A DNA stretch of 64,000 nucleotides from NCBI GenBank assembly GCA_011050235.1, contig DRGC01000002.1, positions 1-64,000 on the forward strand. Direction: 5' to 3'. Source of the stretch: Phycisphaerae bacterium (GTDB taxonomy: Bacteria; Planctomycetota; Phycisphaerae; SM23-33). This document shows positions 1 to 7,104 of this stretch, one piece after another. Under the pieces are notes generated by a model, which did no database searches, had not been told where the DNA came from, and saw nothing but the letters and a program-made list of their open reading frames with translations. The position numbers and the translations under genes are program-made. Positions within the stretch are counted from its first letter, which is position 1; the number at the start of each line of letters is the position of its first letter.

Positions 1-1006
1 AGCCCGGGATGTGGGTCTTGGTCGCCCCATCGATGGCCACACGGAACGGTATGTCCCGGCCGCCCCAAAGCTCCTTCTTGACCTCGCGACACTTGGCCGA
101 TAGTTGCCGCATCGACTTGACCGAGTTGTCATGAATGCCGATGATTTCCAGGCCCTTGTCGTGATACTTATCATGCAACTCCATCAGGTTGGGGATGCTG
201 TAGACGCACGGGCCGCACCAATAGCCCCAGAAGTCCAGCAGCACGACCTTGCCCCGTAGCTCCTCCAGCGTCACCGGGCCGAACTTGTTCCACGCCTGAA
301 TGCCCTTCAGTTCCGGCGCCCGCTTGCCGTACAGCCGCGCCAGCCGATCGGCCGGTAGGTCCAGGTCCGTCCTGATCGACCGTTGCCCGGGCTTGATGGT
401 GAGTTTCTTCCAAGCGTGGAAGGTATCGTTGCCGTCGACCCCCAGAAGGTATTTGCCCGGCGGCACGAGCATATCGTAGCGACGGTAACCGCTCCCGCAG
501 GAGAAGAGCCACAGGCTCCCGACGTGAATGCCGGCGCTAGTGGAGTAGAGCTTACGGCCCAGCTTAGCCAGGGACGTGCTGGTCAGTTTTCCGTGCACAC
601 GTGTGAGCGGCTGCAGTGTCAGCACGGCGGAGCGACCGGCGGCCGCCGGCACAACCGCCCCCATCGCGCCGATCTTTCTTTCCTTGTGGATGACGACGAG
701 TTCTGTGGGGAAATCCTTGGGCAACCCACGTTGAAAGACATCCTCATGCCTCAACAGAACGGCGCCCCGCTTGCCCGTTCGCTTGGCGGTGTCGCCCATT
801 GAATGGATGCGCAGCCCCTTTTCCTGCTGCCACTTTGGGTGAGGGTCATTCCAACAAGCAAGGTGCCCCACCAGCGCCCCTTCAACCGGCTGGCCCGATT
901 CGTCCACAGCCTTCAGCCGTATCTTGCCCTTGGCGACCTTGTCGTCTCGTTTCACATCCAACAGAATGGCTCGTTCCTGTGCGTTAATGTGAACCCCTTT
1001 CTCCAC
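1..1006 (-). CDS. TlpA-type thioredoxin-fold protein with N-terminal carboxypeptidase-regulatory-like segment (C-terminus cut by window edge)
   Basis: About 335 codons are visible and the C-terminus runs off the left edge. The frame opens at a GTG at 1006 just after an in-frame TAA, so this is the furthest possible start; no strong ribosome binding site decides it. Residues about 24-50 (LKAVDESGQPVEGAL) look like a carboxypeptidase regulatory-like strand pair. A second regulatory-like stretch lies in the middle (VPPGKYLLGVDG). The C-terminal part is a redoxin fold with the active site WCGPC at residues 263-267 (bases 206-220), so it is probably a thiol-disulfide oxidoreductase or thiol-based reductase. 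It begins 27 bases after the stop of the larger regulatory-repeat gene and is probably in the same operon. I see no signal peptide at this start, which is unusual for TlpA-type proteins and may mean that the true N-terminus differs. Confidence 0.75.
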   Translation of the reverse strand, partial: MEKGVHINAQERAILLDVKRDDKVAKGKIRLKAVDESGQPVEGALVGHLACWNDPHPKWQQEKGLRIHSMGDTAKRTGKRGAVLLRHEDVFQRGLPKDFPTELVVIHKERKIGAMGAVVPAAAGRSAVLTLQPLTRVHGKLTSTSLAKLGRKLYSTSAGIHVGSLWLFSCGSGYRRYDMLVPPGKYLLGVDGNDTFHAWKKLTIKPGQRSIRTDLDLPADRLARLYGKRAPELKGIQAWNKFGPVTLEELRGKVVLLDFWGYWCGPCVYSIPNLMELHDKYHDKGLEIIGIHDNSVKSMRQLSAKCREVKKELWGGRDIPFRVAIDGATKTHIPG

Positions 1007-1033
1007 TTGTTATCGCCGCCATCAGGCGACGAG

Positions 1034-3064
1034 TCAATGTTTCGGCGTCAGCCGAATCACAATCTCCTCATTGGTCGGCATCTTGATATGGTGCTCGCGC
1101 AGGGCTTCGTAGCCTTCGGCGATGACGTCGATGCGGACGTCGCAGGGCGGCAGGCGGGTCTCGTTGGCCCGCCCGTCGGCGTCGGTCCTGGCAGTGTAGC
1201 CGAGGCCCCAGTTGTCAGATGCCGTGGTGATATCCACCCCGGCGCGGGCAATGGGCCGATCCGTCTTCGCGTCCAGCACGCGCACCGTCAGTGTCAGGGG
1301 GACAGCCGCCATCACGTCCAGCGACCGGTCCGGTTTTCCGTTGCGCATAGTTAGGCCTAACCGGTTCATAAATGGCGAGCCGAATACGTCATCGGCCGAA
1401 TTCAAATTCAGGGCAATGTTCCCGTTGGCCGGCAAGAGGAGATGGAATCGGCCGTCCGCTTCCGGCGCGACGGCTTGGCAAAGGTGAATCGCCCCATCGG
1501 GAAATGTCCCTAAGGCCTCGCAGCACACGCGGATCGGCACGGGCCGGTTAGATGCCGGATCGATCACTTGGCCGTAGGCCTCGACCAATTCGCGCGCGTC
1601 GAAGACCATGTGGTCTGTGTCGACATCGAGCGATTGGAAGCCAAAGTAGATGAAGATGCTGCCTTTGTCTTTGGCGGCCAGGTAGAGCGTTGCATCTGCC
1701 GGCAGTCCTCCCAGTTCGAACCGGCCCTGTGGATCGGCATGGGTCGTGATCTCGAACGACTCGAAACTTCTTCCCACCTGACGGACCTGGATCTCGGCTC
1801 CGGCGGCGGGTTGACCGTTGCAGTCGATGACCTCGCCGGTGATGGTGCGCCCGCGCTCGAGCCGGATCGTCAGCGGCTGATCTGACGGTACGGCGACGGC
1901 CTCCAGTCTCGTCGACGTCCACCTGGGGTGACGAACAACGAGGTGATGAGGACGACTGCGCAGACCTTTCAACGTGAATCGACCATCCGACCCGGTGGTT
2001 GTGACCTTCGATGTCCCATTGCCCCAGGTCTGGTCGCTGAATTCATCCGGGTCGCACTTGCGGCCTGCGAGAACGGTAGCTGCGTCCACAGGTTGTCCGG
2101 TTTCGGCGCACAGCACCCGGCCGCTCAGGCTGTCGCCACGGCCCAGTGGAACGGTGGCCCGGGCGACGCGGCCGTCACGAGCGAGTTTGTCGATGCCGGT
2201 CACCATGTGGTAGATGAAGTCATCGTGCTCGATCGCAGCGATGTACTGATAGCCGTCCGGCATATCCGCGGCCAGGCCTTCAATGCGGCAACGACCTTGA
2301 GCGTCCGTCTTGGGGAAGATCAGGAGGGCGTCGCCCTTTCCGGTCACGTAATCCGTATTGAACGGCCCGCCGGTAAGACCATCGGTTGCGTAAAGTAGGA
2401 CCTCAGCCTCGACGACCGGTAAGCCCTGATCGTCCTGGACAGTCAACTCGACGGCATAGCCCTCTCGAAGCTCAATGTTGAGTTCGTAGCGGTCTCCGTC
2501 GCGCAGCCGCTTCGATGTCGACGGATGCCTATCGTCTTCGTCCACCCCGCCCAGGTGGAACTTGCAGGCGGCGTGGCGACACTGGTAGTGCACCGACAGC
2601 AGATCAGCGCCTGTCCAGGCCAGATCGCATTGGTATCGGCCGTCCGCATCCGTCCGCACGCAGGAGTAGGCGTGGTGGATGTCAATAGCGCCGACCAGTT
2701 CGACCCGGACTTCGGCATCTTCGATGGGGCGCCCGCCATCCTTTGCCGTCACCCGGCCGAACACAACTGCGGAGAAGGGCTCGATCGCTAAAACATTGTC
2801 GACGTGTTTCTTCAGCGCCGCCCAGCTTTCGAAGCCGTAATCCAAGGCCAGAGCGAACTGGGCATCGTTGAGGGCGAGCCCGGCCGAGAGGATATCATCG
2901 TCGGAGGCGTCTGCGTATCGGCTGAGAAGGCGGAGCGTCGGGCACACGCTTGCGTCGCCTGCCTTGTGGGCGGCCAGCAGGCGTTTGGCTTGCTTCTTGA
3001 GAGCTTCGAGCGTGGGATGAGCGGGCAGGCTGCGACGGGGATTGGGAGACGGTTGAGGGGTCAT
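1034..3064 (-). CDS. Multi-repeat carboxypeptidase-regulatory-like protein with N-terminal ankyrin-associated helical domain (paralog A)
   Basis: The product has 676 residues. I chose ATG 3064 because GGAAAGGAAGG lies 6-7 bases upstream; an open frame extends further but lacks such a site. Residues about 15-85 form a helical module (EALKKQAKRLLAAH ... DYGFESWAALKKHV) that I know mainly from the N-termini of bacterial ankyrin-repeat proteins. The rest is a string of about six carboxypeptidase regulatory-like/Ig-like beta repeats, each with a DADGRY, DAQGRC or DGRFTLKGL-type motif and a following G-rich turn. No signal peptide or catalytic domain is visible, so a scaffold or binding role is more likely than an enzyme. 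It is the head of a probable operon with the downstream redoxin gene. A paralog of the same architecture lies at 5018-7012, and both share a conserved upstream element. Function is unknown. Confidence 0.85.
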   Translation of the reverse strand: MTPQPSPNPRRSLPAHPTLEALKKQAKRLLAAHKAGDASVCPTLRLLSRYADASDDDILSAGLALNDAQFALALDYGFESWAALKKHVDNVLAIEPFSAVVFGRVTAKDGGRPIEDAEVRVELVGAIDIHHAYSCVRTDADGRYQCDLAWTGADLLSVHYQCRHAACKFHLGGVDEDDRHPSTSKRLRDGDRYELNIELREGYAVELTVQDDQGLPVVEAEVLLYATDGLTGGPFNTDYVTGKGDALLIFPKTDAQGRCRIEGLAADMPDGYQYIAAIEHDDFIYHMVTGIDKLARDGRVARATVPLGRGDSLSGRVLCAETGQPVDAATVLAGRKCDPDEFSDQTWGNGTSKVTTTGSDGRFTLKGLRSRPHHLVVRHPRWTSTRLEAVAVPSDQPLTIRLERGRTITGEVIDCNGQPAAGAEIQVRQVGRSFESFEITTHADPQGRFELGGLPADATLYLAAKDKGSIFIYFGFQSLDVDTDHMVFDARELVEAYGQVIDPASNRPVPIRVCCEALGTFPDGAIHLCQAVAPEADGRFHLLLPANGNIALNLNSADDVFGSPFMNRLGLTMRNGKPDRSLDVMAAVPLTLTVRVLDAKTDRPIARAGVDITTASDNWGLGYTARTDADGRANETRLPPCDVRIDVIAEGYEALREHHIKMPTNEEIVIRLTPKH

Positions 3065-3195
3065 GGCAGACCTTCCTTTCCAACACGGTCCGGGGCCTGC
3101 ACGCACGGACGGAAAAGAAGGTTCCGATTATATGTGGTTCAAAGTGAAGGTGGCCTGAACCCTTCCCGCAGACCGGGTGGCGGCCTTCAACCGCC
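3065..3195 (-). promoter_or_regulatory. Conserved upstream element A with Shine-Dalgarno-sequestering hairpin
   Basis: Read on the minus strand, the order is: a TGAAGG ... CCTTCA inverted pair enclosing a small CCCG-gtctg-CGGG hairpin, a TTCA(ctt)TGAA element, a TATAAT box (3132-3127), the tract ACCTTCTTTTCC (3122-3111), a GTGCGTGCAGGCCCCGG block, and the ribosome binding tract GGAAAGGAAGGT (3081-3070). The two tracts can pair over 12 bp with one U-G wobble, which would hide the ribosome binding site in an RNA hairpin. The same layout occurs before paralog B (4885-5017). The sequence shows the repeats; regulation of translation is inference. Confidence 0.6.
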
Positions 3196-3221
3196 ACGAG
3201 CATTCTACCGCGCCGCTTCGG

Positions 3222-3959
3222 TTACGCAAGCGCCTTTAGGTACGCCTTCACCGTTGCGTCGAAGCCCATGTGCAGGGCGTCGGCGATGAGGGCGTGGCCG
3301 ATGGAGACTTCCAGGATGTTGGGGACCTGCCGGATGAACGTCGGCAGGTTGTGCAGGTTCAGATCGTGCCCGGCGTTGAGGCCCAGGTTGCACTCGGTGG
3401 CCTTGGCGGCCGCGGCGGCGAAACGCTCAACTTGCTCGGCCGCATCCCCGGCGGCGAAGGCGGCGGCATAGGGCTCGGTGTACAGTTCGATGCGATCGGG
3501 ACCGAGCTTGCCCGCGCGGTCGATCTGCTCGAGATCGGCATCCATGAACAGGCTGCTGCGGATCCCCAGGTCGCGCAGCTCGGCCAGGACGGGCGCGAGG
3601 CGCTCGGCGTCCTTGCTCAGGTCCCAGCCGTGGTCGGAGGTGAACTGGTCCGGCGAGTCCGGCACCATCGTGCACTGGGCGGGCCTGATTCTTCGGATGA
3701 TGTTCAGAAAGCCCGGATAACCGTCGCCTTGGTCAGCGAACGGGTTGCCCTCGATGTTGAACTCCACCGTCAGCATCGCCGCCAGATCATCCACGTCGCT
3801 CGGCCGAATGTGCCGCCGGTCCGGCCGCGGGTGAACGGTAATCCCGTCCGACCCCGCATCAATACACGCCCGCGCCGCCTCGATCACGCTGGGAATACCG
3901 ATGTCGCGGGTATTCCGCAGCAACGCCACCTTGTTGACGTTCACACTCAGCCTGGTCAT
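3222..3959 (-). CDS. pdxJ: Pyridoxine 5'-phosphate synthase PdxJ
   Basis: 245 residues, the normal length for PdxJ. This cytoplasmic TIM-barrel enzyme condenses 1-deoxy-D-xylulose 5-phosphate with 3-amino-2-oxopropyl phosphate to make pyridoxine 5'-phosphate in the DXP-dependent vitamin B6 route. The N-terminal block (LSVNVNKVALLRNTRD), the GITVHPRPDRRHI segment, EFNIEGNPF and the phosphate-binding end (EVSIGHALIADAL) are all characteristic. It starts at ATG 3959. The gene is followed on the same strand by the leader of regulatory-repeat paralog A, and no clear terminator separates them. The gene is complete and nothing looks broken. Confidence 0.96.
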   Translation of the reverse strand: MTRLSVNVNKVALLRNTRDIGIPSVIEAARACIDAGSDGITVHPRPDRRHIRPSDVDDLAAMLTVEFNIEGNPFADQGDGYPGFLNIIRRIRPAQCTMVPDSPDQFTSDHGWDLSKDAERLAPVLAELRDLGIRSSLFMDADLEQIDRAGKLGPDRIELYTEPYAAAFAAGDAAEQVERFAAAAAKATECNLGLNAGHDLNLHNLPTFIRQVPNILEVSIGHALIADALHMGFDATVKAYLKALA

Positions 3960-4043
3960 GGTCCGTTCTCCCTGCGTCTGTAGGGCCGATTAGGTAATCG
4001 ATTGTGCTCCTCGGCGCCACGGAAGGCAAGCCGCCGGAGACGG

Positions 4044-4652
4044 TCAGCGAGTCAGTTCGCCGTGGCGGCTGCCGACAGCGGCGTGGCGGACGGCGACGTG
4101 CGGGTCGGCCAGGGCCTTGTCGCGCTGGGTGTCGGTGAGTTTGCCCCATTGTCGCAGCAGACCCACCGCGGCTTTGCGCTCTCCCCAGTGCTCGGATTCG
4201 AGCATCTCCAGCGCGGCCGGGTCGTCGGCCTCGCCGGCCAGGATCAGGATGCAGAAGCCGTGTCCCTTGCGGGCCATAGTGAACAGGAACTCACGCAATT
4301 GAGGAATGGCCCGAGCGATGGGTGTGCGAATGACCTCCCTGGTGCCAACCTTCTGCCGCTGAGTCGCGGTCACCGGCAACGGTCGATCCGGCACGAACAG
4401 GAAACTGATCAGCGGCATGAGGGCCCGCTCATCGCCGATCTCACACAGGGCCTGGGCGGCCAGCAGGCGCACCGCCTGGCGCTCGTCGGCCAACGCTCTG
4501 TTGAGTGGGTCGACGGCGGGGGCGCCCAACCCCGACAGCTCCCGCACCGCCTTGGCATCGCGGTCCTCGCTCGCGGCGGCCGCATCCAGCAGCGCCCGCA
4601 CCTTGGTCGCGAAGTCCTCGGGAAGCTCTTCTGCCTTGAATGCATCGGTCAT
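4044..4652 (-). CDS. HEAT-repeat protein
   Basis: 202 residues from ATG 4652, which has AAGGGAC about 9 bases upstream; a longer in-frame start would run into the tRNA-like element and is not favoured. The sequence is helical with HEAT-like units, for example GLGAPAVDPLNRALAD, VRLLAAQALCEIGDERALMPLISFL and WGERKAAVGLLRQWG, ending in a PHVAVRHAAV unit. HEAT repeats usually make protein-protein contacts, and the partner cannot be told from sequence. There is no signal peptide and no enzyme motif. The ORF begins 26 bases downstream of the tRNA-like element on the same strand, so that element may sit in its 5' leader. pdxJ follows 84 bases after its stop on the same strand. Confidence 0.8.
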   Translation of the reverse strand: MTDAFKAEELPEDFATKVRALLDAAAASEDRDAKAVRELSGLGAPAVDPLNRALADERQAVRLLAAQALCEIGDERALMPLISFLFVPDRPLPVTATQRQKVGTREVIRTPIARAIPQLREFLFTMARKGHGFCILILAGEADDPAALEMLESEHWGERKAAVGLLRQWGKLTDTQRDKALADPHVAVRHAAVGSRHGELTR

Positions 4653-4678
4653 CGTCGTGGGTCCCTTGCGAATCGAAG

Positions 4679-4748
4679 CAGACGGGGTAGGACTCGAACC
4701 TACACTTGCCGCCGAAGCGGCCGGTCTTTCCATTTAACCTACCCACCC
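4679..4748 (-). tRNA. tRNA-like element with the anticodon loop replaced by a TTCG tetraloop (tRNA-like RNA or degenerate tRNA)
   Basis: On the minus strand the 70 bases fold as a cloverleaf: acceptor GGGTGGG with CCCGTCT (G-C pairs plus three G-U type pairs, including G3-U70), T8A9, D stem GGTT/GACC with loop AAATGGAAA containing the GG pair, G26, an anticodon-position stem GCCGC/GCGGC closed by TTCG, variable AAGT, and a canonical T arm GTAGG-TTCGAGT-CCTAC, then discriminator G. No CCA is encoded. The anticodon arm is three bases too short and has no 7-base loop, so it cannot read a codon as drawn. It may be a tRNA remnant or a tRNA-like structure in the leader of the HEAT-repeat gene. Confidence 0.55.
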
Positions 4749-4799
4749 GTGCACTGCATATATATGTGCCTGAAATCCGTCGCGAATCATGCGAATTCC

Positions 4800-4833
4800 A
4801 AAAAGAAAACGCGGCATCCGTCGAGGACGCCGC
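4800..4833 (-). terminator. Intrinsic terminator on the minus strand with no obvious gene upstream
   Basis: On the minus strand, GCGGCGTCC and GGATGCCGC form a 9-bp stem (one G-U) around TCGAC, followed by GTTTTCTTTTT. This is the same design as the terminator at 7027-7075. On this strand the bases upstream of it (4834-5017) hold only the reverse side of leader B, so its transcript is not obvious. Confidence 0.55.
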
Positions 4834-4884
4834 ACTGGCCGCTGAATATCGATTGACGAAAAGGGGCCGGGGCGATAGACTTCA

Positions 4885-5017
4885 ATCGGCGTTGAAGGAC
4901 GCCTTCCGGTCTGCGGAAAGGGTTAAGGCCACCTTCATTGAAGATCAACAATAACAGGACCTTCTTTTCCCGCTCGTGCGTGCAGGCCCCGGGCAAGTCT
5001 GGAAAGGAAGGTGCACC
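4885..5017 (+). promoter_or_regulatory. Conserved upstream element B with Shine-Dalgarno-sequestering hairpin
   Basis: This is the second copy of the element found at 3065-3195. It has TGAAGG ... CCTTCA enclosing TTCCG-gtctg-CGGAA (one base pair changed in a compensating way compared with copy A), then AATAAC (4950-4955) where copy A has TATAAT, ACCTTCTTTTCC (4959-4970), GTGCGTGCAGGCCCCGG, and GGAAAGGAAGGT (5001-5012), six bases before ATG 5018. The two tracts can pair over 12 bp. About 125 bases are conserved between the copies although the proteins they precede have diverged strongly. Confidence 0.6.
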
Positions 5018-7012
5018 ATGTCTCAATCACTTCCGCCGCACCCCACTGTCGAAGCCCTGAAGAAACAGGCCAAGCAGCTTCTGTCTGCCCAGAGGTCGGG
5101 AGATGCCGGCGCCTGCAGCACGTTAAGGACGCTTCGCCGTTTCGCCGAAGCTCCGGACGCCGACATCCTCGCAGCCACGCTCTCCCTTACCGAAGTCCAG
5201 TTCGCGTTGGCGATGGACTACGGTTTCGAGAACTGGACGGCAATGAAGCAGCGCGTCGAGGCAGGCCCGACCGGGCCGGCGCGGTCGGTTACGGTCTCCG
5301 GCCAAGTGACCAGCGCCGCGACCGATCAGTCAATTGAAGGCGTGGAAGTGCGCGTGCAGGCACAGGCCATGTACCTCACGCCGCTGGCCTACGCCTGCAC
5401 GGTCACCGACGCGGCGGGCAGCTATGAATGCCGCCTCGAATGGAACGGCTCGGATCGGCCGGATGTGCTGGTCCAGTGTCGGCACGAGGCGTTCAAGCTC
5501 CGCTGCATCGATGCGGGCGAGCAAGAGGATAACTCCGATGTACCAAGGCAGCTGACCCCCGGCCAGCGACTCCAGCGAGACGTCCAACTCTCAGAAGGCT
5601 TCACGCTCGAGCTTCGTGTCGAGGACGAAGAGCATCTCCCCGTCGAGGGAGCGGAGGTCACTATCCTGGCTGATGACGGGATGACGGTCAGCCACCGCAG
5701 CTTGCGGGATCACCTGACAGGAACGACGGGCCTGCCTCCTGCCCTTCTGACCGACGCACATGGCCGCCTCCGAATCGAGGGGCTGTCGGCGGCCGTACCC
5801 GATGGCTACCAGTATGTCCTCGAGGTCGATCACAATCAGTACGTCACCCACATGTTGCTCGGCATTGACAAGCTGCCCCGCAAGGGCGCCGTCACTCAGG
5901 TCACGGTGCGTCTCGAGCGAGGCCGGCGCCTGACCGGCCGCATCATTGCCGCCAACACGGACAGACCGATTGAGGGCGCGGAGGTCCGCTATGTGTACTA
6001 TCCCTACGGGATCATCCCGAACGGCCGGCCCAGACCTTGCTGCGAGAAAGCCTTCACCGATCCGCATGGCCATTTCGAACTGGGCCTGCCGCAGGAGATC
6101 GTAGGCCCCCTGACCGTCAGCCACCCCGCGTGGCAATCCGCGGAAGTCATTCTCGGTGACCGATCATTGGCCGAGCCGATCACCATCCAGATGCTCCCCG
6201 GGCATGTTGTCACCGGTCAGGTGCTCGACCGCGATGGCCGACCGGCCGGGGACGCCGAGGTCGTGGCTGTGACAATGGGCGCGCCCCACGGGAAGATTCT
6301 CAACACAGCCCGGACCGATGGGCAGGGACTGTTCAAGCTGGGTGGCCTGCCGGTAGATCAACGCGTGTGGTTGGCGGCCAAGGATGGCGCCGATTCCTAC
6401 GTCTGTTTCGGTGTCAGGGAGGTCCGACCGGGCGAAGACCATGTGGTGCTCGACGGGCGCGAGGTCGTCGAGGTCGATGGCAGCGTGGTGGATGAGGCCG
6501 GCCAGCCGGTGTCGGTTCGGGTCGCCTGCTTTGTCCACGCACCCCTTGACCAGAGCGGGTGCATGCTGTCGAGAGCCAACCCATCGGACCGGCTCGGGCA
6601 CTTCCGGGCGGTGGTCCCCCGACATGGCGGCGTCTTGCTCTCGCTGTCATCTCACGATGACATCTTCAGTTCACCGTTCTTCAACGTCGTCACCGTTACA
6701 ACCCGCGACGGGCGCCTTGACCGCCCACTGACGATCAGGGCCGAGCCAACTTACGAGCAAGCCCTGAGACTCGTAGATGCCGTCGACGGTCAGCCCATTG
6801 CTGAAGCGGACATTACTCTCAGCCCCGTTCACCTGTGGTACGGGATGTGGGGAGGGACCAGCAATGAGGCCGGCACTCTCGTGATCGACCATCTGCCGCC
6901 CGGCGACGCCGAAGTATTTGTCGTAGCCAAGGGATATCAACCCCTCATCGAGCATCCCATAACAGTCCCGACAGGCCAGCCGCACGCGCTTCGACTCACA
7001 CCGAAGGCGTGA
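5018..7012 (+). CDS. Multi-repeat carboxypeptidase-regulatory-like protein with N-terminal ankyrin-associated helical domain (paralog B)
   Basis: 664 residues from ATG 5018, which has GGAAAGGAAGG six to seven bases upstream. It has the same plan as the gene at 1034-3064: an N-terminal helical module (VEALKKQAKQLLSAQ ... MDYGFENWTAMKQRV) and then about six carboxypeptidase regulatory-like repeats (DAAGSYECRL, DAHGRLRIEGL, DPHGHFELGL, DGQGLFKLGGL). No signal peptide, transmembrane segment or catalytic motif is visible. Similarity to paralog A runs end to end, including shared phrases such as VPDGYQY and a terminal LRLTPK, so the two arose by duplication followed by inversion. It appears to be a single-gene unit ending at the terminator hairpin. 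Role unknown; a structural or binding function is the cautious guess. Confidence 0.85.
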   Translation: MSQSLPPHPTVEALKKQAKQLLSAQRSGDAGACSTLRTLRRFAEAPDADILAATLSLTEVQFALAMDYGFENWTAMKQRVEAGPTGPARSVTVSGQVTSAATDQSIEGVEVRVQAQAMYLTPLAYACTVTDAAGSYECRLEWNGSDRPDVLVQCRHEAFKLRCIDAGEQEDNSDVPRQLTPGQRLQRDVQLSEGFTLELRVEDEEHLPVEGAEVTILADDGMTVSHRSLRDHLTGTTGLPPALLTDAHGRLRIEGLSAAVPDGYQYVLEVDHNQYVTHMLLGIDKLPRKGAVTQVTVRLERGRRLTGRIIAANTDRPIEGAEVRYVYYPYGIIPNGRPRPCCEKAFTDPHGHFELGLPQEIVGPLTVSHPAWQSAEVILGDRSLAEPITIQMLPGHVVTGQVLDRDGRPAGDAEVVAVTMGAPHGKILNTARTDGQGLFKLGGLPVDQRVWLAAKDGADSYVCFGVREVRPGEDHVVLDGREVVEVDGSVVDEAGQPVSVRVACFVHAPLDQSGCMLSRANPSDRLGHFRAVVPRHGGVLLSLSSHDDIFSSPFFNVVTVTTRDGRLDRPLTIRAEPTYEQALRLVDAVDGQPIAEADITLSPVHLWYGMWGGTSNEAGTLVIDHLPPGDAEVFVVAKGYQPLIEHPITVPTGQPHALRLTPKA

Positions 7013-7026
7013 CGACACCCCTTGGG

Positions 7027-7075
7027 AAAAAGAAAAACGCGGCGGGTCAGTCCCGATGTACATCGGGACGCCGCG
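7027..7075 (-). terminator. Terminator between convergent genes
   Basis: A perfect 20-base palindrome (7050-7069) sits inside a CGCGGC/GCCGCG outer stem (7038-7043 with 7070-7075). On the minus strand the stem is followed by GTTTTTCTTTTT, so it should end transcription of the nucleotide-sugar dehydrogenase gene; it may also stop the plus-strand gene ending at 7012. Confidence 0.75.
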
Positions 7076-7104
7076 CCGGATGAAGTCTGTACGCTCTCTC
7101 TACC

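Noticed and set aside
4679-4748. Calling this a functional decoding tRNA
   Set aside because: No register gives a 7-base anticodon loop with a 5-bp stem; the only good stem is closed by TTCG.
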